From positions 1,178,001 to 1,242,000 of the forward strand of contig JAGPXD010000006.1 in NCBI GenBank assembly GCA_020746995.1: DNA of 64,000 nt, read 5' to 3'. Below are positions 56,232 through 64,000 of this stretch, one piece after another. Position numbers and translations under genes: made by a program. The notes under the pieces were generated by a model. It made no database searches. It had not been told where the DNA came from and saw nothing but the letters and a program-made list of their open reading frames with translations. Source of the stretch: Plectosphaerella cucumerina (Eukaryota; Ascomycota; Sordariomycetes; Glomerellales; Plectosphaerellaceae). The number at the start of each line of letters is the position of its first letter. Positions within the stretch are counted from its first letter, which is position 1.

Positions 56232-57213
56232 GCCGGACCTACAAAGCAAGCAGCCAGGGGTGTTGGAATACACACGTGTCTCATGAGACACATCACCACA
56301 CGTCAAGCATGTCCATGTCTTGGAGCATGCTTTCTGCTGCAGGCTATGCTGGCTTCAACTGTCGGATCACGGAGCTGGATAAGGTTGTTTAAGGACATAG
56401 TTCTTGATGTAGTAGGACGCAATACGATGCCGCTTCTTCCTCCGCGAACAATCACCATTGTCAACAGCCTTGCTCTTGAATCCCCGTATTCTGGAGTCGT
56501 GATACTACAAGCAGCCCACCACACTTCAGGAACAGAGAAAGAGAAGAATACGAGAAACAATGATAACTCACACAAACATCTAGAATTCGTTTTCAGATGT
56601 GCAACATATGCAGCTGTTTCCATCGTCGCGGGAGACATCACAGTCTAGGGGGTTCAGGAGGTCGACGTTCAGGGCGCCCGAGAAGTGGGGACGTGGCCCC
56701 TTTTCCTCCTGGGGCCCTCAAGCCCCTGAAGTGACGTCGCTCCAGCCAACCTATAGTACCCTAGAGGCCAAAGTTTATTGCAACTACGAAATTGGAACGG
56801 CTGGGCTCATGTGTACATTTGACCAAGATTCCTCGACAAGTGTTCGTCTTGAGCACCGTGCATCCTCGTTCTCATGGTGGATGTCCCCCTTTTGGCTGTA
56901 GGTAGGTACCTAGCCGGGCGCCTAGTCGATGGAAGGCCATTGATCGCTTGCCTTCCATGTCAACTAGCTGGTGCCAGAGAAGAACTAGACAATCAATGTA
57001 TGACTCCGACCAGTATCGCCAATTCTTGGCATCGATATCGGACGGGCTGGCAGGAGGTCGTGTTGTCGACAGGGCGCGGCGTGGGGCCGCAGTGGCTTGC
57101 GTCGGGTTAAGACAGGCGATATCGGCGGCGCCACCGCCGTCCAGCGGTTCAACGGTTGTATAAATCCCCGAGTCAGACAGCCACGGTCACCACCAAAGAC
57201 CAGCCAAACAGTC
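56232..57213. other. Intergenic
   Basis: No gene is supported. A frame at 56283-56648 (+) and its antisense have no domain. The right end carries the TATA-like promoter of the next gene. Confidence 0.45.
57159..57165 (+). promoter_or_regulatory. Candidate TATA box
   Basis: TATAAAT lies 48 bases before the ATG at 57214. This argues that transcription begins after the upstream in-frame ATG at 57097, so 57214 is the likely start. Confidence 0.5.
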
Positions 57214-57642
57214 ATGAACATCGCGTCCCTCCTATCAACCAGAACAACCCGCGCCTTCCGCCCAGGACACTTCACGCCCCTCCTCATCCGCCGCACAATG
57301 AGCCTCTACGATGGACGTGTCTTCGGCTCCGCCGCCAACACGGCCAACGGCGAGGTCGGGGCCGACACGCGCTTCTACTACCACCAAGATGGCAAGATCG
57401 TGTGGGCCGAGTACTCAGGCGGGTCAATTGTGCGGGGGTACCTGATCGCGACGGTGCAGGCGGACGACAGCCTGGACATGCGGTACGAGCACGTCAATAA
57501 GGAGGGCGAGCTGATGACGGGGCGGTGCCATTCCACGCCGGAGAAGCTGGAGGATGGGCGGCTGCGGATGCACGAGAAGTGGCAGTGGACGAGTGGGGAT
57601 CAGTCGGCGGGGGAGTCGACGCTGGAGGAGGTCAAGGCGTGA
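57214..57642 (+). CDS. Small 'N-acetylglutamate synthase-like' protein with mitochondrial-type leader
   Basis: One exon encodes 142 residues. From MSLYDGRVF (57298) on, the protein matches a short, widespread bacterial family that databases label 'n-acetylglutamate synthase'. The key stretches are NGEVGADTRFYYHQDGKIVW, AEYSGGSIVRGYLIATV, MRYEHVNKEGELMTGRCHS and LRMHEKWQWTSGDQSAGES. The label is doubtful, since no GNAT acetyl-CoA fold motif is visible; the real role is unknown. The added 28 residues (MNIASLLSTRTTRAFRPGHF and on) are Arg-rich, without acids, and look like a mitochondrial presequence. A bacterial-type protein in a fungal locus suggests an old horizontal transfer. No introns, intact frame. 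Confidence 0.85.
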   Translation: MNIASLLSTRTTRAFRPGHFTPLLIRRTMSLYDGRVFGSAANTANGEVGADTRFYYHQDGKIVWAEYSGGSIVRGYLIATVQADDSLDMRYEHVNKEGELMTGRCHSTPEKLEDGRLRMHEKWQWTSGDQSAGESTLEEVKA

Positions 57643-58071
57643 GCGCTGAAGAATGAGGTGCGTTTGCGACGCAGGAAACTGATGTTGCGCTTCTGAACTA
57701 ATCAAGGGATTTAGCTTTATTCTGAATGAACAAGGAATCTTAGAATGATTAGAGTCCTCTGACTCCATGCTTTGAGGACTGGATGCTATGCTGGAGATGA
57801 GGAGGCCCGGCGATGCTGCTGTCGGGTGAAGTGTCCAGCGCATTTCAGGGGTAAACCAGCCCCTGAATTGAGGATCAGGGGCTGTGCACCACAAACAGAA
57901 CACAACCACGATCGCTCAATTGTCAGCGAAAGGCAGTGCTGTCATAATAGAAGCCCCGTGTGCGACCCAAGGAATATTCTAGGCCGTGGCTCAGCCTGCG
58001 CACCAAGCTCTGTGCATGTGTTCCCGGACCCAAAAACGACGACATCCTCCTGAGCCCGAGCCCCCTCTCCT
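57643..58071. other. Intergenic, convergent 3' ends
   Basis: This spacer of about 430 bases lies between two converging genes. No other feature is seen. Confidence 0.5.
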
Positions 58072-58722
58072 TCACATATTACTGGTCTGGCGCAGCTTCA
58101 ACACCATCCCGGCACACGTCAGGATAGCCACCACCAGATCAACCCCCCCCGCATCAACAACAAGCGTCCCCCCCGTCTTGGCAAAGATCGAAGGCATGGC
58201 ATACTTCGCGACCACCATCTCCCTCCCCCCGATAGTCTTGTACAGCGTCGTGGTGCGACGCGACGCCGAGTCGCATTTCCAAATGTACTCGACCGAATCC
58301 TTGACGAAGGCCTCGTGTCGCAGCATGCCGCGGCGCGTCGTGGAGATTACGTGGGATGAGTGAGGCGAGTCGTCGGGGAAGGAAAAGTCATTGGTGCCGT
58401 GTTCCCAGCGGCTCGGGTCCCAGGAGGCTAGGACCGGGGCGTCCTCGTCAGGGGAGAAGTGGAGGGTGCGGATGCGGTTTCCCTGGGAGCGAGGGGGGTC
58501 GCGGATGATCCATGTTGGGGGGCTGTCGGCGCGGTCTTTGGCGAGTTGGAGGGTTTCTTCCTTGAAGGCGTCGGAAGGATAAGGGGTGGTGATAGAGGGG
58601 GTTAGGTCGTGGATCTTGATGCCATCGTGGGACTTGTGGGGGAAGAGCTGGATGACATGGGTGTGCTGGAGAGGGGGGACTGGGGGAGGGGCATCGTGGG
58701 ACTTTCGCCGGAAGAGCTTCAT
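58072..58722 (-). CDS. LURP-one/tubby C-terminal-like protein
   Basis: One exon encodes 216 residues from the ATG at 58722, or 236 from 58782. The short start MKLFRRKSHDAPPP is basic and Pro-rich. The rest is beta-rich: RIRTLHFSPDEDAPVLASWD, STTRRGMLRHEAFVKD, VEYIWKCDSASRRTTTLYK and EMVVAKYAMPSI. A hydrophobic helix (GGVDLVVAILTCAGMVLKL) follows near the end. This order, a beta barrel around a C-terminal hydrophobic helix, resembles the tubby/LURP-one fold, which binds membrane lipids in some members. I place it there by pattern only and give no function. There are no introns. Confidence 0.62.
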   Translation of the reverse strand: MKLFRRKSHDAPPPVPPLQHTHVIQLFPHKSHDGIKIHDLTPSITTPYPSDAFKEETLQLAKDRADSPPTWIIRDPPRSQGNRIRTLHFSPDEDAPVLASWDPSRWEHGTNDFSFPDDSPHSSHVISTTRRGMLRHEAFVKDSVEYIWKCDSASRRTTTLYKTIGGREMVVAKYAMPSIFAKTGGTLVVDAGGVDLVVAILTCAGMVLKLRQTSNM

Positions 58723-59701
58723 GGTGCCTGGCAGCTGGCCCCAAGCAGGATGAGAAGGGTGGAAGATGTGAAGTGGTGACATGGGAGATATGGCTTTGAG
58801 GTATCCATTTCATCGATAGCTGCTATGGCAGCCTTGACATGACGAACTTGAAGCCAGTGGTTAGTCCTTTCGCATCCATCGTATCTGCATCTCGGGTCCA
58901 GGGCTGACATGATGGCCAATGAGGGCCGACGAGCGACCTGAATGAGGACGAATCCAAGGGCCAGCGGCCATCATGCCCTGCCAAGTGAGGGCAGCTGAGC
59001 ACTTTGAGGGAGGGGGCGGGATGACAGTCTGGTGACAGCGACTTCGGTGAGCGATTGGGACGCACCAAGCAACCACCTCACGGTCTCCTCAATCCAGCAG
59101 CCTGCCAGCGACTCCTCCATCAGATTACCAACCTTGCCCAGGCAGCCTGACCAATTCCCGCGCGCGCGCGCCCTCTCCAAGACCTGTAACGCCAAAATCT
59201 CACCTGCATCCCCGGCATCTCTCCCGATCGAGCACCCGGCTTAGCTCAGCATCTACAAGTTCAGCCCTGTCGTCTCGGCATTGCATTGCCATTGTACCAA
59301 GATCTTCTTCCCCAGCGGGGTTGCATTCCGCGCCTCGTGGCAATTCGCGGATTTTGACGACGCCCTTTGACGACGACGTTTTGACATTTGGCCCCTGGAA
59401 AAAAATGGATTCCCCCGGGCCGAAACTGCCCAGAAGCGGGTTAGTGCGGACGGGGTCGCCGTAAGTAGCTGTGGGTTAGGGGAGTCATGAGTAGCCGCGC
59501 CATCGGCTCATGTGAAAAGAACTCACGACAGAGAACACATATATCTTGAGATCTTCAGGAGCAGACCTTACAACACTCCCCAAGACGCCTCATAACAACT
59601 TGAAGCTACCCAATCTCATTTAGAACCTCCCAATCCATCACCAACAAATCAAATACCCCCTCTACTTTCTCCCCGACATCGGCCTCACCATCACCACCAC
59701 A
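58723..59701. other. Intergenic
   Basis: A divergent promoter region of nearly 1 kb lies between the tubby-like and acetyltransferase genes. It contains a short CG-alternating run at about 59159-59170. No gene is supported. Confidence 0.5.
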
Positions 59702-60268
59702 ATGTCTACCCCCCAGGCCTCCCTCACCTTCCGCAAAGCCACCCCAGCCGACATCCCAATCCTCCTCCCTCTCATCCGCACCGCCTACCGCGGCAACAAA
59801 GGCTGGACCAACGAATCCGCCCTCCTCAACGACAAGCGCATCTCCCCCGACGCCCTCCTCGCAAAAATCACCCGCCCCTCCGGCTTCGTCCTCGTCGCCA
59901 CCCGCCCCGAGGACCCCGCCACCGTCATCGCCTGCTGCGAAGTCGAGCTCCAGCCCGGCGCCGCCCACCCCACCGGCTACTTCGGCCTCTTCGCCGTCGA
60001 CCCGGCCATCCAGGGCGGCGGCATCGGGAAGCAGGTCCTCGCCAAGGCCGAGGAGCACGCCCGCGAGGAGTGGAATGCCGCCGAGATGGAGATGTGCGTC
60101 ATCTGGACGCGGTCGGAGCTGATTGACTATTATGTGAGGAGGGGCTACAAGCACACGGGGGAGAAGAAGCCTTTCCCTTATGCGGAGGTCTTTGAGGGTG
60201 CGGCGCTGCGCGATGACTTGCACTTCATCGTGTTGAGGAAGCCTCTGGCAGTTGCTGCCGCCGCATGA
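59702..60268 (+). CDS. GNAT-family N-acetyltransferase
   Basis: One exon encodes 188 residues. The GNAT fold order is clear: LTFRKATPADIPILLPLI (strand 1 and helix 1), VIACCEVELQPG, then motif A GLFAVDPAIQGGGIGKQVLA with the acetyl-CoA pyrophosphate loop Q-x-G-G-G-I-G, and RSELIDYYVRRGYKHTGE (motif B). It should transfer an acetyl group from acetyl-CoA to an amine; the acceptor is unknown. The ATG at 59702 follows a CCACCACA leader and is the first good start. Its 3' end converges with the class V aminotransferase gene 145 bases away. Confidence 0.93.
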   Translation: MSTPQASLTFRKATPADIPILLPLIRTAYRGNKGWTNESALLNDKRISPDALLAKITRPSGFVLVATRPEDPATVIACCEVELQPGAAHPTGYFGLFAVDPAIQGGGIGKQVLAKAEEHAREEWNAAEMEMCVIWTRSELIDYYVRRGYKHTGEKKPFPYAEVFEGAALRDDLHFIVLRKPLAVAAAA

Positions 60269-60413
60269 TCTTGGCTTGACTCTTGATGAAAGCGTTTTGT
60301 ACATTCCTACCGTCCCTAGACTATTACCTCCTCTCCATATATAATCAAGAAAGAAATCCCAACCCTCTCCCTCCCACCCGTGTTGTACATGCCCCCCTCC
60401 CTGGCAACCCCTC

Positions 60414-61886
60414 CTAGCACCCCCCTCGTGGCGGCAGCCCCTTGACGCACGCCCTCCTGTCCCGGTACGTCTCCGCCCACTGGAAGAACCGATCGATATC
60501 TCCCGTCGTCGACACCAGCCCAAACGACACCCGCACCGCCCCCTTGGACGACATGTCCATCAGCTCCACCGCCTCCTCGAAATCCTCCGGCTTGTGCCGC
60601 CGCAACTGGTCGACATTCCTCTTCTCCAGCCCAAACGCCGCCTGCCCGCCTCCAGGGTTACAGAAGCACCCCGTCCGGAGCGAGATGCCCGCCGCCGCCG
60701 ACTCGGCCGCCACGAGCCTCTCGTCCACCACCGCCCCCGCGTCGTCGAGGAAGTTGAACGTCACCGTGCCCCCACGCATCTTGGTCCCCCGCGGCCCGTA
60801 CAGCGCCACCATCGGCGCCCCGTTGGCGTGCTCCAGCGCAAGCAGCCGGTCCAGGAACCATCCCGTCAGGCATTGCACCCGCCGCCCCACCAGCGACATG
60901 CCGATGCCCTCCAGCCAGTCAAGGCCCACGTGAACATCCGGGATCGACAGGAAGTTGACCGTGCCGTCCTCGAAGGCCGCCTCGTCCCGGCCCTTGAGAT
61001 GCCACTCCATGCCTTCGCCCACCGTCGCCGCCAGCACCGTGCCGCCGGCGAACCAGGGCCGCTCCAGTCGCGCCAGAGCGTCCCGCCGCGCGATCAGGCA
61101 CCCCACGCCCGTCGGGTACCCGAAGAGCTTGTACCAGCTAATCAGCACGAACTCGGGCTGGATCATCGAAAGGTCCAGCGTTGACGTCGGCAAGAACGCC
61201 GCCGCGTCCAGGAGCACATCGTAGCCCCGCGCCTGCGCCATCGGCACCCATGAGAGTGGGTGACGAACACCGCTGAAGTTGCTCTGGGCCGGGTACGCAA
61301 AGAGGCCCTTCTTCTTAGGCTTCTTGTTTCGTCCGAAGAGGCCGCACGTCATGTGCTTGAACCACGATCCACCCGAGTCCGACAGCGCGTCCATGACGGC
61401 GTCGGTGGGGATGCGCAGGTCCGGCGCCACGGCATCCACGTAGGTCGTCGTCGTGCCGGCTCGACGCGCAAACTCGCGGAGCCCGTTGACCGAGTTGTGG
61501 TTGTCGGACGTCAACACCAGCTTGGAGCTGTGGTCGAACTGGTATGACTCGGCGATGAGACGCGCCCCACCCGAGGCGTTCTGGGTGAAGATGACAACAT
61601 AGTCGTCGGGGGAAGCGTTGAGGTGCTGCAGGATTCTCGCCCGGGTCATCTCAACCAACTCAGTGGCAGGCCGACTCGAGGGGTTGATGGAGTGGGGGTT
61701 GCCGTAGATGGTGCTCGACAGACGGGCCTCATGGGCCTTGAACTGGGAGCGGGAGGCGACGCCGGCGCCAGTGTAGTCGAGGTACACATGGTTCTGCTCG
61801 TCCATGTAGCCATACTCGGTCTTCCTCAGGTCGTCCAGCAGGGACGTCGAGGCGTAGTCGGGATTGTTTTCGAGAATGCTCGCCAT
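60414..61886 (-). CDS. Class V aminotransferase related to MoCo sulfurase
   Basis: One exon encodes 490 residues. This PLP-dependent fold-type I enzyme has VYLDYTGAGV near the start, the Asp in GYDVLLDAAAF (about 227), the PLP-binding Lys in ISWYKLFGYPTGVG (about 253), and LRTGCFCNPGGGQ with Cys 407/409 in the position of the persulphide Cys of molybdenum cofactor sulfurases (ABA3/HxB/MOCOS). Those enzymes have an added C-terminal MOSC domain of about 300 residues, which is absent: the chain ends with FFQWAETYRDRRACVKG. It may be a desulfurase that works with a separate partner or on another substrate. The start MASILENNPDYAS fits the family. Confidence 0.93.
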   Translation of the reverse strand: MASILENNPDYASTSLLDDLRKTEYGYMDEQNHVYLDYTGAGVASRSQFKAHEARLSSTIYGNPHSINPSSRPATELVEMTRARILQHLNASPDDYVVIFTQNASGGARLIAESYQFDHSSKLVLTSDNHNSVNGLREFARRAGTTTTYVDAVAPDLRIPTDAVMDALSDSGGSWFKHMTCGLFGRNKKPKKKGLFAYPAQSNFSGVRHPLSWVPMAQARGYDVLLDAAAFLPTSTLDLSMIQPEFVLISWYKLFGYPTGVGCLIARRDALARLERPWFAGGTVLAATVGEGMEWHLKGRDEAAFEDGTVNFLSIPDVHVGLDWLEGIGMSLVGRRVQCLTGWFLDRLLALEHANGAPMVALYGPRGTKMRGGTVTFNFLDDAGAVVDERLVAAESAAAGISLRTGCFCNPGGGQAAFGLEKRNVDQLRRHKPEDFEEAVELMDMSSKGAVRVSFGLVSTTGDIDRFFQWAETYRDRRACVKGLPPRGGC

Positions 61887-64000
61887 TGTAGGGAGTAGAT
61901 CAGGTAGATACTTGAATGTATAAGCATGAGAATTGATCGAAGGAAGTAGTGATGATTGTATGAACGGCTGACATGACTTGACGGGGCGGCGACCATGGGC
62001 ATTTAAACAGGAAGACGACTCACAGAATGTTCACGTTGATCGACAGTTCCCAGGCAACATCGGTTCCTCTGGACTACAAGGCAGCATGGCCTCTCCCTTG
62101 AACGACAACCCAGAGAACCCGTTGCGAGGATCTCGCCCCAAGGAGGCAGGGCAAGCCCCGTTCAGTAACACGTCGGGGACACTATTCGTGTCTACCGGAA
62201 CCGCGAGTCTCAGCTCCTGGCGCCGCCGGCTGACACAGGGTGCAGGGCGCAGACACCCCGGAGGCTCTTGAGGCGTTAGTAGGGCCGAGTCGGTGGGAGT
62301 GAGAGTGGAATGCGTCGTTCACGAACTGGAGCCGTGGATATGTCAAGTCAGTCAGTCAGTCCCAAGGGACCGGGAGGGCTCGTCACCGGAACCCACCGGC
62401 GAGGGCCCCGGTATTTAAAAAGCAATTCCCTCGTTCTCTCTCGCTCCCTGGGTGCCCGATCCGGCCCCCGAATCGACATTTTCTCCGCTTGACGTGGGAA
62501 CCAGGCGATCAGAGGGGGGGACAAGGGGACAAGGGGAGGGGGAGGAAAGGGGGGTGCGGGTGAAGGCGAAGGACGACTCGCATCGGTGGAGCCGTCTGTC
62601 TCTTCGACCTGGTTCGCCTGGTGCGGGAAGGGATAACAATGGACCGGCGCAGGTGAGAAAACTCCAGGCATGTCGTCAGGCCCGCCGTAATACGACCTGG
62701 CGAATGGTTTCGTCCGGCCGCAGCCCTTCCATCTGTTGTTTGTGGGCAGGTATTCCGGTGTGCTGACGGTCCAGCTGTCGGCGATGCTGCGATGCAGGAT
62801 GTACTCAGCCCCCCGGGCCAATGACGAATGTGCGTCCCACACCCTTCCATCAGGCGCAACATGTCTGCTGCGGATTTGGGAGCCGATTCCATTCTGCTGC
62901 GCCGTGGTTCCTCGCGCACACCGAATCTTGGAGGACCGGACGATGATGCGTGGTTCTTCAGCGTGCCTGCGGGAATGGCGACTGTCATAGGCCCAGGGCC
63001 TGGACGTTGGTGGTGGTGGAGGTGGTCAGGCCCAGCTTGGCGGGTCTGCGGACGAACGCCGGTGGGTGTGGCCAGGGGGCGAAGGGGGCCGCACAGGAGC
63101 CTGGCATAATGACAGAAGTTCCTCTGGGAAGGCTGGCGGGTGTGACAGGGTCGTGCCGCCCTTGCATTCTATCCGTTCGGGTGGTCGCTCCGGATGAAGG
63201 GTTCTGCAAGGCCTTCCTGGGAAGATGTGCGTGTTCCTGGTCTGGTGCAGCGTGAACAGGCGCGGCGGCCGCCGGCAACCCCCGTCGCAGGGCAGGGCAG
63301 GGCGGAACGTTCAGCTGTCAACACTCACCCTCACCCTCGACTGCCGCTTTGGGCAGCACCGCGGGCCCGGGACGCTCCACAGCACCCCGGGCGATGTCTC
63401 GGATCTGGGCGAAATGAACACGAGGAAGAAGACATCTCAGACAAACGCGGGTGCCGGCGTCATCGGGGCGTCACGGCCGGGGCGGCCGGGAGGGCGTCGG
63501 GCAGCGGGCCATGCTTGGTGTCTCCCGGGAAGGGTGCCGGGGAAGGTGCCGGGGCGCGGGATCGACGCCAGTGACGGGGGTTCAGGGCCCTTGTTGTGTC
63601 TTCACCTGGGCGTTCGTTCCCCAGTAGTTCTGCGGATGTCTCTGATGGGAGCGATCTTTCGCATTTTGCCCAGACTGTCAAGAAAGCTGGTGGCAGCCAA
63701 CAACGTGGCCGGCCCTCCCTGTTCACCTGAGCGCCGCAGCTCGCTTATCCGGCGTAGAGTGGTCATCCGCTTCCGTATCCGCATCCGCATACCGGTGAGG
63801 CCTGAAAAAGGCCCAAAAGGGTGATACCTTCTCAGTTGATCGTCCGGTCTGGGCGTGCCTAGATGGGCTTGCATGTCTGGCGACTGCATGCACGGATGTC
63901 GCGATTTGGGGGCCTGAGTCCGTTCGTTCTGTCAGCGGACGATCATGGCCGGCCCGCCGGGTCCAAGGCGAGACCGTGTCTTTCGAGGGAGGCGCTCGTC
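61887..64000. other. Intergenic to window end
   Basis: No gene is supported. Frames of up to 199 codons on both strands (for example 62348-62842 and 63225-63824) have no domain and skewed Gly/Arg/Pro composition. The left part is the promoter of the leftward aminotransferase gene. A G-rich run lies at 62511-62570. A gene could begin beyond the right edge. Confidence 0.5.
62511..62570 (+). other. G-rich run, potential G-quadruplex
   Basis: Six G-tracts of three to eight bases lie within about 60 bases (…GGGGGGG, CAAGGGG, CAAGGGG, AGGGGG, AAAGGGGGG, GCGGG). This meets the usual G4 pattern of four tracts with short loops. It lies about 630 bases upstream of the leftward aminotransferase gene. 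Confidence 0.6.

Noticed and set aside
1..64000. tRNA genes, intact transposons
   Set aside because: A scan by eye for tRNA B-box sequence gave no match with a foldable context. No transposase, reverse transcriptase or long terminal or inverted repeats were recognised.

Overview
This window is nuclear DNA of a filamentous ascomycete (Pezizomycotina). A Sordariomycete-type plant-associated or saprotrophic mould is most likely; no species can be named from the sequence alone. The evidence is moderately GC-rich DNA, genes broken by short introns (mostly 47-77 bases with GTRNGT...AG ends), a CYP51 sterol demethylase, a Zn2Cys6 regulator, a fungal Goodbye-NACHT NLR-like protein, a Clr5-domain protein, an Skt5/Chs4-like chitin synthase activator and a very large DUF3638/DUF3645 protein. 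I support 23 protein genes. I found no convincing tRNA, rRNA, CRISPR array or intact transposon.

Layout, left to right. 1-2064: no supported gene. 2065-3114 (-): HpcH/HpaI aldolase. 4805-9299 (+): NLR-like STAND protein (Goodbye, NACHT, TPR, zinc finger). 9785-10317 (+): small secreted Cys-rich repeat protein. 10349-16798: a likely galactoside-use cluster with an intracellular GH35 beta-galactosidase (-), a divergent Zn2Cys6 regulator (+) and a sugar-porter permease (-), with a degenerate 17-base repeat array in the divergent promoter. 17458-17895 (-): small tail-anchored protein. 19396-28979 (+): 3152-residue DUF6606/DUF3638/DUF3645 protein. 29258-31506: two divergently transcribed six-cysteine secreted proteins. 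31961-37743 (-): ZNFX1-like helicase with CCCH, NFX1 and RZ-type fingers, carrying an apparent one-base frameshift just after its Walker A motif. 38481-40035 (-): CYP51. 40321-40953 (-): HYD1-like ADP-ribosyltransferase-fold protein directly upstream of CYP51. 41556-44472 (-): SEL1-repeat Chs4/Skt5-like protein ending in a CAAX box. 47423-48302 (+): proteasome subunit RPN12. 48685-49637 (-): EI24/RRT8-like membrane protein. 50035-50984 (-): short-chain dehydrogenase. 52019-54890 (-): Clr5-ankyrin protein, also with an apparent frameshift. 55918-56231 (+): tentative small gene. 57214-57642 (+): small bacterial-type 'N-acetylglutamate synthase-like' protein with a mitochondrial-type leader. 58072-58722 (-): LURP-one/tubby-like protein. 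59702-60268 (+): GNAT acetyltransferase. 60414-61886 (-): class V aminotransferase related to MoCo sulfurase. 61887-64000: no supported gene.

Most of the window is ordinary core and accessory gene space. The unit with the clearest functional logic is the GH35-regulator-permease cluster. The most unusual items are the NLR-like protein next to a secreted repeat protein, the repeat array in the cluster promoter, the ART-fold gene beside CYP51, and the two single-base reading-frame breaks in otherwise well-kept genes. Exon limits were placed by hand from splice consensus, phase and protein continuity. Where a total length is given, the joined exons keep a whole number of codons. Domain names rest on recognised motifs, not on database searches.
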